Origin: Aurelia coerulea
Lineage: Eukaryota > Cnidaria > Scyphozoa > Semaeostomeae > Ulmaridae
NCBI GenBank assembly: GCA_039566865.1
Contig: CM076959.1
Location: forward strand, 3,889,501-3,953,500
Direction: 5' to 3'
Length of the DNA: 64,000 bases
Shown one piece after another: positions 32,411 through 43,417 of the stretch. Position numbers and translations under genes: made by a program. The notes beneath the pieces were generated by a model that saw nothing but the letters and a program-made list of their open reading frames with translations, made no database searches and was not told the origin of the DNA. Position 1 is the stretch's first letter. The number at the start of each line of letters is the position of its first letter.

Positions 32411-35049
32411 TCACATGTTCAGCTGAAAGTTTTTTCTCAAAAGTTCCCTGTGAGCATCTTCTAAGCGATGTACTACTGACTGAAAGTCGATATCCGATCC
32501 AGAAAACCCAACATTTTCTCCGTTGTTTCCGCGCCGCACACATTGCAAGTTAGGGTGGTAATATCTGCAGCTCTTCTTCTCAAAAACCTTTAGAACGCCA
32601 TTCGGTAGCCTCTTTGAACCCTGTTCTAAATGGCTAAGAATCAGGTTATTTGGTGCACTGTATGGTTTCCCGTTAACAAGACGAGGGAATTTTACACCAC
32701 ATCCCGCGCACACAACCACTCTTGGATGATCATCTAAGAATGTGACCAGGAAATCTTTACTTCTCGGCTGCACCGCTATATGGATTCCATTTTGCTTCAA
32801 AATCTTGACCTTTAGAGGGGGGTTGATGACTTCTTGAGCTTCTGTGATGGTTTCGACGACATTCAATCTTCGCTTTCTTCCTGGCCCTGCCTTTTTGCCC
32901 TTTCCAGGAGCAATTTCATGAAGGGCTAGATCTGTGATATTGTTTTGACCCTTCTTTTTTGCAAACTTCTGAATGAGACATTGGTACTCTCCAGCATGTT
33001 TCGCTGCGGCAACAACGTGCGCACATATTTTATCTTTCTTGAATGCCAAGCAGCCATTTCTTGGATCATCTGGGTCACATTTAAATTCACCAGCTCCTGT
33101 ACGTTTTACAAAGTGAGGTGCAGCATCTTGCGAAGAGCCTATTACATGAAAGCATCCGGTGCCAAATGATGGCATTATGTGACCTTTGGTCATAATCTGT
33201 GAGGCCTTTTCGAGGAGGAAAAAGGAGTGCTTGAGTGTCAAGCCAGGTATCTGCAAATGTCCATCCAGGATTGAATTTTGTTGATTTCCTTTAACTCTGC
33301 ATGCTTGGACTTTACAGACCTCTCCAACTTCTTGGTTGTAGAATGCTTTTTCAAAAGAAAGTTTCTTTTCTTTATCAAGCAGAATGTACTCTTCACCAAT
33401 CTGAAATTCTTCGAAGCTCGCAGATAACTGCACATCGCTCTCACCGATAAATGAAGATCTGATGATTTCTTCTTGATCTGCATAAAATTCCTTCATCTGA
33501 CTGAGAAACTCGGTGAGTCCAGATGCTTGGTAATTCAATTTCCTCTTCAAAGCGGCGTTGATACTTTCACTAGCGTTGGTGCTGAATATTCCAGGGATGC
33601 CATTTCTTTCTCTTATTTCTTTCAGCATGCCTTCCCTCATGTAATTTGCAATATTACATGAGAACCATTGGTGAAACATAGGCTGCTTACAAGATGCTCC
33701 CCTGTAAGGCATTTCCATTTCTCTTCGAGAGACGATAAGATGGCCTCAAATGTCTCCTTATCTCTGCTATCACAGAGGCCTTCTTGGTGATGAGCACCTG
33801 TTTTCTTGCCATAGATCTCATCAATGAAGGCATCTGCGACATCTGTTGGTAGATATGAGACGAGGTGACTTTTGACATTTCTTTTGCTGTGGATAAAGCA
33901 CCTCAAGCCATCTGCAAAAGGCCAAGTCTTCTCACACGCAGAAACGAGGGGGGTTTCTCCATCTGTCCCAAAACTTCTCAGATGACTTAATTTAGGCCGT
34001 ATTCCTACAAGTGCTGTTGTGAAATAATGGTATGTTGTGAATCGCTTGCGATAGTGAATCAATGCTGGGCCCATCTGCAACTTATTCTCCCCAGTTTTCT
34101 GGTCAACCAGTGCCAAATTTCTGTATGTGGTTGGCGTGAATGCAAACTCTCCTAAATCAAACGTAGGGTCAATCGTGAGGGTGGAATGAAGCCCTTGGGG
34201 GGCATTACAACAGAACCTCTCCACATCCCGAAAGCAATTTTCAGTTCCTATAATACACATAGGTTCTGGAGCACATTCTACTCTCCAAATGAAGGCTTTC
34301 TGTGGATTATTCATGGTCATCTTGCATTGCAGCATCATATCTGCAAGTGTATCCTTTGCATCTCCGAAAGTATTGCCACTCTTGGCAATTTTGCTTCTGT
34401 GATTGTTGAACTTGAAATTTTCAGCCTGCTTAATGTTGCGAGGAAGCATTGCCAAGGAACTGGAAGAGAGGTAGCCACCCTCATTTCTTCTCACATCTTT
34501 CATTGCGTTGGTTGGTTTGCTGAACGCTACTGCTTCCTTGATACTTTCTCTGATGCTTTGTGCCGTTTGCTTGTATGGAAGCCCTTTTCTAGAGTTACCA
34601 TGAGATGACACTTCAAACTCGTGCTCTGTTTCGTCAAAGGTGTATTGTAGAATTGCATACTGATAGTACCTTAAAGACTCATGGCGCTTCAGTCTCAAAA
34701 TGCATCTGTGAAAATCTTGTGATGATGTACAAATGCCATTGTATTTAGTCAAAATGAATTTCTCTTCTCCAGCTTGTGCATCTCGGTTGACAGTCGAAGC
34801 CTGTATGTTGTCCACCACATCATCATAACTATTGAAATATATATAGTTTGGTCTTCCCTGTCCTGACTTGTAGGAACCATTGTCGTCAGCTGTTATATCC
34901 CCTTGGCTGCTAAGGGCATTTAAGTTGACAATGAAGGCAAGATTGTTTTGCACTCTTGGGGGTACAGCCTCACAGATAATTTTTGGATCAATATTTGGAC
35001 TCAGAAGGATTTTTGCAGCTTCTTCTGGAGTGTAAGTGACCTTTTCCAA
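32411..35049 (-). pseudogene. MULE-type transposase with SWIM finger, frameshifted
   Basis: Two overlapping - strand ORFs (35049-33637, 470 residues; 33718-32411, 435 residues) form one protein of about 880 residues with a +1 frame change between about 33640 and 33718. The first carries LTIDPTFDLGEF (Asp about residue 294) and FGTDGE (Asp about 363). The second carries FSTNASESINAALKRK (Glu about 51), giving a DDE triad as in MULE transposases. A SWIM-like zinc finger follows (C214-x8-C223-x8-C232-x-H234, ICAHVVAAAK), then a C-terminal CAGCGVKF/CRYYHPNLQC finger. The 35049 start codon is TTG, so the true start or an upstream exon is not seen. Little other decay is evident. The break could be one indel or a very short intron. 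Confidence 0.82.
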
Positions 35050-35062
35050 CTTTTATCAACAG

Positions 35063-35758
35063 GTCCTGTATCGTGACTGGTATAGTTGGCTTGATTTGTC
35101 AGGATCGGATCCATGTGAGACATTTTTCTCGCTCAATGGCCAATGGGTAGGGAACCATCACAATTACAGCTATGGTCAAATGGTAAACAATATTAACCAT
35201 ATGGTACGCCTTCTTACCATTCAAGCTGATCCCGAAGGACCAAAGTTTTCAAGAGCCCATGTAAAGCAGGAGAACGTTTGGAGGCGTCAATATACAAACG
35301 AGGAACTAGGACTAGAATGAACAATTGGGGGGCCAATTTAAAGCAATATCCAGCAGAAGGAGAGGAGGTGAAATTGTGGAGGGAAGGCATGGAAATGGCA
35401 AGGAGCTTGGCGAGGTATGTTGGGATGAGGCCAACATCCTTTGGTTCTATTTGTGGCGAGGAGAATCAAGCTGATCCTAAACAGAAGTGGTTTTATGAGC
35501 CATTCGACGATGCATCGGATGATCTTGTGGCGGAGATGTGCCAGGATGTGGATTTGTTCTCTAGTTCGTACAGTGAAGGTGTTGCTCGGGGTGGTTGTGC
35601 AAGTGGTGAGAGGTCTGATGTGGTTGTTTCTGCAAGTTGTGGAACGGCTGTAGCGGATGATGACTGTCCCTGTGAACCAGATGAACTAGATGACGAAGAT
35701 GACAGTAGACCTACGTACATGCAGGAAGAAGGAGTGAATCTGGCTACAATGCAAATAT
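35063..35758 (+). CDS. Unidentified gene, exon 1 seen (frameshifted)
   Basis: Follows a clear acceptor (CCTTTTCCAACTTTTATCAACAG|). The first frame reads through QYTNEELGLE then TGA at 35318-35320. The second frame is open from about 35280 with MNNWGANLKQYPAEGEEVKL and continues to the donor ATAT|GTAAGT. The two halves together look like one coding exon of about 230 codons. Confidence 0.65.
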
Positions 35759-36119
35759 GTAAGTTGAATAATGAGTTCATACAAGTTTATTGACAAGGAA
35801 ATTGCATCAAAACGAACAATTTGTTACGAATTTTCATCTGAGAGTTATAATCAGTGTCAGATGAAAACACAAGGAAATGCTTCCGTTATTTTTGAAACAG
35901 TTTTCAAGTTCTTTGCCAAATGAAGGTTTTCCGTTTATTCGATTCGAAACAAAAGCCCTTTCAAATGTTTCTTTGTAGGTATCAAGTTGGAGTAGCAAGT
36001 GTTTAGTTGGAATGAACAGTTATTAATTGATCCATCTAATGCTCTATCAACTCATTTTTAGGCTTTATCTGGGAACAGGTTCTCCAGTCAATTTTAACGT
36101 AGTCCTTATTGAATTTTAG
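35759..36119 (+). other. Intron of the unidentified gene
   Basis: A 361-bp AT-rich intron from GTAAGT to GAATTTTAG. Nothing else seen. Confidence 0.6.
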
Positions 36120-36216
36120 CCCAAGTTGAGGTCGATAATGCAAGAGCAACTGTTGAATCTCTGTTGGAGGATGAAACGCCAGACCCTCTACCTATGGATG
36201 CTGCTGAAAAAACTAA
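36120..36216 (+). CDS. Unidentified gene, exon 2 seen
   Basis: 97 nt, phase 1 in and phase 2 out. Encodes QVEVDNARATVESLLEDETP and PLPMDAAEKTK. Donor AACTAA|GTAAGA. Confidence 0.65.
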
Positions 36217-36996
36217 GTAAGAATTTCCTTTGTATTCTTATTTGATTAGCAACAGTAAGTAATAAATGCCCAGCCCACCCACGTACAGGTGGGGGTGGGA
36301 AATTTAGTATTTAACTAATACTAGTTTACGTTGGGGATTCACGGATTTGGCCTAATAAAGTTTGATATCATCACTTTGTTGCATTTTGCATTTGTGTTCG
36401 TTGGCCTACCTAGACTAGCCTAAATAGCGAGGCGTTCTAAAGTCACATCACCAGTACCACTCCTAATCATGATCAGCATCATATTTGGCTTCAAATCATA
36501 GCTAATGAAATAAAATCAAACTAACATCTATTTCTTCTTTCTCTTCTGTTGACAATTTTCACATATTCGAATCACTATAAACTTCAGTTTGCCTATCCGC
36601 CATTTTGTCAACCTCGTGATCACAGCCTCTTTTCCAATTAGATCAAAACCGGTTTAACCAGAAAGACGAAAAATAAAACAGGAAAGACGAAAATATTGAG
36701 ATGCTCTCCCCGTATATTACCTACGCACGGAATACTACTAAGCCCCGCTACGGTGCGGGGCAATAATGGATGATGAAACCAGCTTAAATTTTTTCCCACA
36801 CCTTATTAGGAGGTTTACACTTAATCTTTCAAACGACAAACTGAATTGGATGTGCCTAAATTTCTGTATCATCTAACAGGCTGGCCTAATGATTTCTAGT
36901 TGTCCGGTTGACTTTGTTTGTTACAATAGATAAGGATCTTACAAATAATTGCACCATTCCAGATGGATAATGATGTCTTTTTCACTTCTTTCTATA
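36217..36996 (+). other. Intron of the unidentified gene
   Basis: 780 bp. Contains a CCCACCC..GGTGGGGGTGGG patch near 36270 and a CCCCGCTACGGTGCGGGG hairpin near 36740. Confidence 0.55.
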
Positions 36997-37096
36997 GAAA
37001 AGTATGCCCCACTGTCTTTGTTCCGGGATATGGCAAGCAACACAAGTCGACACTGGTCAAGCTTCTTAATGAAAACCAATCGCTATCGCATGATAG
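36997..37096 (+). CDS. Unidentified gene, exon 3 seen
   Basis: Acceptor TTTCTATAG|, donor GATAG|GTGAGT, 100 nt. Joined to exon 2 it gives KKVCPTVFVPGYGKQHKSTL and NENQSLSHDR. The phase agreement with the previous exon supports the model. Confidence 0.7.
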
Positions 37097-37451
37097 GTGA
37101 GTTAGGCGGTCATCTATTTCAAAAGATTTACATTGCATGACAGCAGTAGTCAGTAACCGTGTTACCTTATTAGTTATCTTTCTTCTAAGCTACTTCAATC
37201 GACATCTTTACTCCTTATTTTATGGAAGATTAGTAATAATATAGAAATATTTTGCTACAAAATTTCTCCTCGGGATTCACAATGCTTTCCTTTTTTGGAA
37301 AAGGTCCCAAGACTAAGAAGCCTTCTAGCCTAATTGCAAAGTAACTATAAGAATGTTTGTGTGACTACTATTGTGTGAATGAGATTGATCCTAAACATGA
37401 ATAATGATTACAATGTTAATGTAAAAATCAAAATGGCTTGTCGGAGGCGAG
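37097..37451 (+). other. Intron of the unidentified gene
   Basis: About 355 bp, AT-rich. The acceptor is the weakest in the model, a GGCGAG with no clear pyrimidine tract. Confidence 0.45.
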
Positions 37452-37927
37452 ACAAAAATACCTAGGTTTGCCACCCCAATTTCAGTTCGAAACATTAAAC
37501 TTTGCAACCATGGTATCTGAATTATCATGGTTGACAAATCATATCTGTTTCTTTGAAAGATTGGTTCGTGTCAGACAAATCCAGAGCGGAGGAGAGTGTC
37601 GCACATCTACGGGAACAGAAGAAAAGAAAATCGCATTGTTCGAGGATTATGGATACATAGCTGAAGATAAGGTTTGGTATGGCAGAATATCTCGTATTCG
37701 AAAGAAAGGAAGAAGCAGGGGCATGGTAGAGTATAAGATGCCTGTCTCATTTACCGACAAGAACTTGTCTGAAATAAATGTCTTGTTCGATGTTTATGAA
37801 AAAGTAGGAGAAGATAATGTGTCTTTCAAGCGGAGTAGCCACCTTATAGTTGAAGTGCAAGCGAGCAAAATTATATCCCATGTGAACATGCAATATGATG
37901 TCGAAAGCGAGCTGTTTCATATACCGG
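37452..37927 (+). CDS. Unidentified gene, exon 4 seen, ending at a MITE-borne donor
   Basis: Encodes QKYLGLPPQFQFETLNF through FEDYGYIAEDKVWYGRISRI, then YKMPVSFTDKN and VESELFHIP. The last four bases belong to a MITE that begins at 37924, and the donor CCGG|GTGAGT lies inside the MITE terminus. Without splicing, translation stops in the MITE at 37993. Confidence 0.65.
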
Positions 37928-38506
37928 GTGAGTCAAAAAAAATGTGGGGTGTTTGGCGGACTGTGACGTCGCTTGTAGCCACCCGATCGTCGTGAAATAA
38001 ATGTGTCCGTGCAGCAAAGGTCTAACTTAGATAATAAGCCTTACCCCATTAAAATCGGTCACTTGGTGCATTAGTTAAAACGTATTTTCTTCGTAAGGCT
38101 TTGTATGGGAGTCTTGCAAACTGATGGAATCTTTAGCCAGCAAGGCCATTCAGCATTTTAGCCTTGCCAAAGTTACAGATACACGTGGTATTATCAGAGG
38201 AGAATGAAATAGTTAGGAAATAGTGTTTTCTCTCCTGATAATACCACATGTATCTGTAACTTTGGTAAGGCTAAAATGCTGAAGGGCCTTGGCTAAAGAT
38301 TCCATCAGTTTGCAAGACTCCCATACAAGGCCTTACAAAGAAAATACGTTTTAACTAATGCACAAAGTGACCGATTTTAATGAGGTTAGGCTTATAATCT
38401 AAGTTAGACCTTTTGCTGCATGGACACATTTATTTCAAGACGATTGGGTGGCTACAAGCAACGTCACAGTGCGCCAAACACCCCACGTTTTTTTTGACTC
38501 ACCCGG
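37924..38506. mobile_element. 583-bp mariner-like MITE that can act as an intron
   Basis: Near-perfect palindrome with ends CCGGGTGAGTCAAAAAAAA and the complement, flanked by TA (37922-37923 and 38507-38508). The left end contains a consensus 5' splice site (G|GTGAGT). At the right end a T-rich tract, then CACCCGGTAG, gives a 3' splice site in which TA is the target duplication and G is host sequence. Splicing 37928-38509 leaves CAT ATA CCG GAT GCA, adding exactly one Pro codon to the uninterrupted CAT ATA GAT GCA. Confidence 0.8.
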
Positions 38507-38509
38507 TAG

Positions 38510-38715
38510 ATGCAGAGGAAATCGAGGCAATTGAAAATGAGTTCGACCTGCGACACACGAGACGAAGAAATAGAAACAACGATAGTCATAGAGATAGAAC
38601 GAAGAATGTAGAACAAAGTGGAACAGTACGCACTGTTGTGTTACCCGTATCAAGTAGCGGTGATTCTCGAAGATCACAAAGAGCGAGAACGGTTATAAGT
38701 CACCTCTTTAGTTAA
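38510..38715 (+). CDS. Unidentified gene, last exon
   Basis: Encodes DAEEIEAIENEFDLRHTRRR and a basic, Ser/Arg-rich tail ending RARTVISHLFS with a stop at 38713-38715. It is in frame with exon 4 both after MITE removal and after splicing at the MITE-borne sites. Confidence 0.65.
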
Positions 38716-39484
38716 AATCAGTATGTGACATCCTTCTGCGATATCAACCGCGTTTGTTAGTCTTAGTATACTTTGTAGTGACTTGGAATTATTCTGTGGT
38801 AATGACTTGAAGTGGAATCGTTTGGCAGCTTTGCTTTTGGCAGCAACTCCAGTGAAGGTACCCTTTTGTTATTACGGCTTTAAAAAGGCATATGGCTGGT
38901 CATAACGTAAGCAAGTAACTCATGAAGTTCAGTTTTTTTTGGGTCAGGATCGTTGTAATGTTGCATCAAAAAAAATTTCATAGTACTATAGACGATTGTG
39001 CTAAAGATGGCGGCAAGGAACTTTTTACCAAGATGCATTGCATTCTAATTACGATTCTATAGGAATTCGATAAAAGAACGCAATGCATCTTGGTAAAGAA
39101 ATTCCTTTCCACCATCTTTAGGGCAATCGTCTATTGCAGTTAATAATATGGTTCAGTAGCTCGTTCATAATGTTGGGTGGGTGGGGCTTATTATCAGTCA
39201 TAATATAGGGTCTGTGTGTAAACCCTGCTAATTATAAGTGGGTGGGTTTGTAAAATCTCGGCGGAACACCCACGTCCGTCCATAAGCCATGTACCCCCCC
39301 CCGGGACATAGCTCCACCTACCTGGGATTAAAACTTGGACATTTTCGTTCAAAGTTGAAAACATTTTATATCAAGATCAGATTTAAGTTTCCATGAATTA
39401 ACGAACTCGGATATGAGAATCCATAATTGAAGTTTGTTTCAATTGGGATTGAAGTGAAGTTAGCGCAGAACTTATGCAAATATT
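38716..39484. other. Spacer with a small palindromic element
   Basis: No gene. At 38988-39134 a 147-bp palindrome (ATAGACGATTG ends, GCAATGCATCTTGGTAAA inner words) looks like a MITE. A C/G-run palindrome CCCCCCCCCCGGG lies near 39293. Confidence 0.55.
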
Positions 39485-39800
39485 TCTTTATAAGAAACTA
39501 AGAAGTTGGGCCAGTATTGAAAATTTCTTTAATGAGTACTAAGAGTTTCTTATGAGTTTCTTAGATGTTCCATAACAATCTTCATGTTCACTATTCACCA
39601 CATATGCCCTCGTGAACATTTCAAAACAAGATTTTTTCAAGCCTTTCCGATGTTTAGACACTACTCAAATACCTTCTGAGTAATACGATACAGGAAACAA
39701 GTGAAGATAAAGTAAAAATATGTTAAAGTTTCTTAATTTTTGGTAATCTGAGAGTTGAGTTTCCGTTGCAGGTAATTTCTTACAAAAATACATGTTAAAC
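39485..39800 (+). repeat. Dispersed repeat R1 copy
   Basis: TTATAAGAAACTAAGAAGTT start, AACAATCTTCATGTTCAC, CTCGTGAACATTTC, GTTTAGACA..TACTC and ATACAGGAAAC blocks, and an AGTTGAGTTTC..end. Matches 60510-60885 in orientation and order. Confidence 0.75.
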
Positions 39801-40148
39801 ATGGTAGGCCAAAATTTCAACCGGTCAAAAGGAGCTCATTAATTATTCATAAAATTCGCACACGAGAAAGATCGTTTTCGCAATCCGACGAATCACGAGA
39901 AAAGTAGTCTCAAGAGCGCAGCAATGGCGGACACTTGAAGGACACATCTTGTGCAAGTCCATCAAAGATCAGCCGCAAAGATCTGGAAAGAAAGGTACAG
40001 ACTACTTTAGTCGTCGTTTATATCTTCTTCTCGATCTCAGTGATTTTTTTACGATTCAAATGCAGGAAAGTTATTTTAGGCCTAAACAAGCAGACACATC
40101 ATGACAAGAAGATTGTCTTAGGCCCGCCAAGCCATGCCATATTGCTAT

Positions 40149-41214
40149 ACACTTACCTCACATAAGTATTGCACCACCTTACCCAAAATGGCGCCCAAAC
40201 GTGTCTTTCAGCCCAATCAACAAAATTTGCATAACAAAAGCATCAGCATTTAAAGGTTTCTCTTCCGGGTGTTTTGGCGGGAAAATAATTGTTAATTCGT
40301 CTGCTTTTCATTCATAAGTAAAATGAAAAGTTATTTTGTTGGTGTCTTTGATAAATTAGCAAAAACCTCCAAACAGCATTGGCATCATGGCTGGAGGAGT
40401 AGGCCAAAACAAAATAAGAAACGGATAGATTTTTTAGAGCAAAGAAAACAACATTTTATAGTTTTCAAATCTGGATTCTGCAAAATTTATCGCCATGACA
40501 AAAGTTTTCAGCGAGGAATGCAAGAAGGATAAACACAACGGAGAAACGGGAAGAAACCATTCCAAGGTATGAATGGCCTTGATACCACTCTTATCATATT
40601 AAAATTAATTTTGCCTCCTGGAAGACTTCACGCAAGTGGTTGACACTTTACTATATGGATTTTGATGCATTTAAAAAAATTGCTACGCTTGAATTTAGTT
40701 TCAAGGTAATTTGAAATTTAACAAGTGACTGGAGCGAATTTTTTTTAACTTGTCTCCTTCTTAGACAAATCTAAGTTCAGTTACATTGAGTGATGGCCTT
40801 GTTATTTATTTGAATTTTCTTCTTTTATCACATTCAAGTGGAAAACTTTTATCATGGTGATAAATTTTGTTGAATCCCAATTTGAAAACACTAAAATTTT
40901 GTTATCTTTGCCCCCAGATATCTATCCGTTCCTCGTTTTGTTTTGGCCTACTCCTCCAGCTATGCTGCCAAAATTTTGTTCAATGTTGTTCGAAGGTTTT
41001 ACTAATTTATCAAAGAAACCAACAAAATAACTTTTCATTTTACTTGTGAATGAAAAGCCAAGGAATTAACAATCATTTTCCGGCCAAAATACCCGGTAGG
41101 GAAACCCTTAAATGCTGATGCTTTCGTTATGCAAATTTTGTTGATTGGGCTGAAAGACATTTTTGGGCGTCATTTTTTGTTAGGTGGTGCAATACTTATG
41201 TGAGGTAAGTGTAC
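40149..41214. mobile_element. 1.07-kb palindromic non-autonomous element
   Basis: Inverted arms of about 290 bp: left starts CACTTACCTCACATAAGTA and right ends with the complement. TA (or CTA) flanks both ends. Inner arms share GTTTTGGCCTACTCCTCCAG. No transposase ORF lies in the 350-bp centre. Confidence 0.75.
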
Positions 41215-42498
41215 TATGGCCTGCTTTCCAATGTACTGTACTTTTATAAAGGATAATAAAAAAGTTAATAGGTAGTTCTTGATTTTCCTGTTCAAGAATA
41301 CAGGACAATTTTTAATTTGTTTAGGGCATCTTGTTAAAATATTTTGCAGACATTCTGTCCTGCCTTTAGTTTAAAATGCAGTTCACCCTGCCCTCCCTGA
41401 TAACTTGGTTGGAGAGTGAATTGTTCAAGTTTGAAGTCAGCAACAGCAATGATTGCACTTGCAAATCATATGTTCTACAAATAGGCCTGGTATCCTGTGC
41501 CCCTAATGCTGAATCCACACTTGAAGCCTTAACTGTTCTGCCAAGATATAGCTTAGATTTTGTGTAAGATTTCTTGGTAAAATTAAACCAAAAGGTAAAT
41601 AAGTCTATCTTAGCATCTGTGAATGCAAAGCCTATATTGGAGATATAGTTTTCAAGATTGTCACATTCAGAAATTTGAAATAACACAATCCTTAAAGCCA
41701 AGAAAACATATAAATACCAATAATGCATGTTACAAAAGGCTCTTTGTGCTCTAAAAGGCTTTAATGCCAACCTGACAACAACTGTGGGTTCTAAACAATG
41801 TCAAAAAATTGCTTCTAAATTATTGCAAATTGTTGTTTATTTACTGATTCATAAATCGTTTAAATCTAGGTAAACTCTGATCCAGTGAACTCAGGAAAAT
41901 CAAAAGATTTGATTACTATGAAATAATCACTATGAAATAATCAACAAGAATAGCAATCTTGAAAACCTCAAGGTAGGCATACAAGTGTCAGTTCCTCCAC
42001 AAATGTATTCTGCCCTCTAACATGGCTTAAAAGATTCAAATTGGCTTCAAAGATTGTAGGAACAAAAACTATCAACGTTTCATTCATGAGCAAAGTTTTG
42101 GTATGAATTTGATATTCATTGGGAAACAACAATTCTAAACTGGATAAGAGTGTGTAAATATTTTCTTCCTCAGCTGTGCTGTAATTTCCCACAATATAAT
42201 CCTAAATGAATGTAATGGATGTAGAGAGAGTGTTTAGAACTTTTCAACTTGAAACTTTTGCTTTGTCACCCCCCCCCCCCATCAAGTCGACATAATGCAA
42301 TGTTTTATGACATCTTAGCTATTTATGTACAGTTCCCTTTAGACAGCCACAGATACTGTACCAACACTGACTTTGGGGGGGGGGGGGGATTTTCCATACC
42401 CTGTTCCTGAAGTGCTGAGAAAAAACTAGCAAAATTCCCATTAACTTTTGTCCATGATGTTACAACTACCATAGCAAAGTTTCATTTCTGATGCTCCA
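41215..42498. other. Spacer downstream of the Ulp1 gene
   Basis: Opposite-strand ORFs at 41376-41567 (+) and 41366-41770 (-) show no domain. C and G runs occur at about 42270 and 42375, with inverted character suggesting another CCC..GGG-type element between them. Confidence 0.45.
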
Positions 42499-43417
42499 TT
42501 AGTCTTTGACTCCAGTGATAATGAAACCTTTCTTTTCTACCAGTTCCCAGCATTCATTGCAAAACCAAACTTTGGTGTACTCATCTTGATCCATCCAGTG
42601 TTTTTCTGCATTTAACTGGCATTCAGCATGGAACCTTTCACTGCATACATTGCAGGTCATCCTCCTGGGTTAATGGCATACGACATCTGCAATAAACTCT
42701 GAATACTTCCAGCTCGCTCAAATGAATTGTGGTGCAAATTTCAACAGTTGGGAATGGTGTCATCTTCTTTGCCTCTAAACATTGTAAAAGATGTGGTCTC
42801 ATTCTGGCTACATCTATAACAGCACGGCGTGGATCCTGACCAAAGCACTCAAGTGTTGCAAATGCAATTGCAAATGGGCCACAACTGCTTGAATCAGGCT
42901 GCTGTTGTACCTGTTCCTTCTTCACTGTGACAATGGGCTTTGTTGTGCAAAGTAATGAGGCTATGATTTGCTGAATTTCAGATGAAATACCTCTGGCCTT
43001 CATGCTGTCATACAGGCGGATGGTTCCTTGCTGTTGTAGACCCAGAGTTGACAAGGTAACCCAGTGACTTTCAGCCATGTTGATGATTTGAATGAATTCA
43101 CCGGGTTCAACGCTTAAGCCATTGCGTTTTTGGAGAAGCGTGTCTTGGAAGCCCTGGATCAATGGAAATTGCTGATTGAGGAGGTATTGTGCTGCATTGA
43201 TGTGTTTATCGTTGAGCCACATGTCATCAGATTGAAGAATACTCTTCTCATGAGATTTTAGATCAACTGATCCGATCATGAGCCACATGTTATTATCATC
43301 TCCTTCTTCACCTGCACTGTCAACGTAAATCATTTCTTCTTGTTCATCAGACTCATACTCAACTTCCTCCTCAGTTGGCTGAAGTTCTGGCATCACAATT
43401 TCTGTCTCAATTTTTTC
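42499..43417 (-). pseudogene. Ulp1/SENP-type cysteine protease with C-terminal PHD-like finger, frameshifted
   Basis: The exon begins after the acceptor TTTTGGCAG| at 43417. An acidic N-terminus (EEEVEYESDEQEE) precedes a C48-type protease core: DDMWLNDKHINAAQYLL, His122 in ESHWVTLS, Asp141 in RLYDSM, Gln in QQQPDSSS and Cys183 in SSCGPFAIAFA (numbering from 43429). This is the His-Asp-Gln-Cys arrangement of SUMO/NEDD8-type proteases. It ends YCRCRMPLTQEDDLQC, and the stop at 42640-42638 interrupts a C4HC3 finger. The rest (SERFHAECQLNAEKHW, VWFCNECW) continues in another frame to a stop at 42499. Ulp1-like proteases are often carried by DNA transposons, including Zisupton-like ones, so this may be transposon-derived. 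Confidence 0.8.

Larger units (their letters stand above)
35063..38715 (+). pseudogene. Unidentified multi-exon gene (five exons), frameshifted and interrupted by a MITE
   Basis: Exons at 35063-35758, 36120-36216, 36997-37096, about 37452-37927 and 38510-38715 have GT/AG borders with agreeing phases. Upstream exons are not found. I do not recognise the family. Visible features: RDWYSWLDLSGSDPCETFF and FSRAHVKQENVWRRQ in exon 1, an acidic stretch (EPDELDDEDDS), TVFVPGYGKQHKSTLVKLLN in exon 3, EDYGYIAEDKVWYGRISRIR in exon 4 and a basic RRRNRNNDSHRDRTKN tail. A one-base frame change near 35300-35315 breaks exon 1. It may be a transposon-associated gene or a host gene. Proximity to a MULE favours the former, by inference only. 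Confidence 0.6.
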
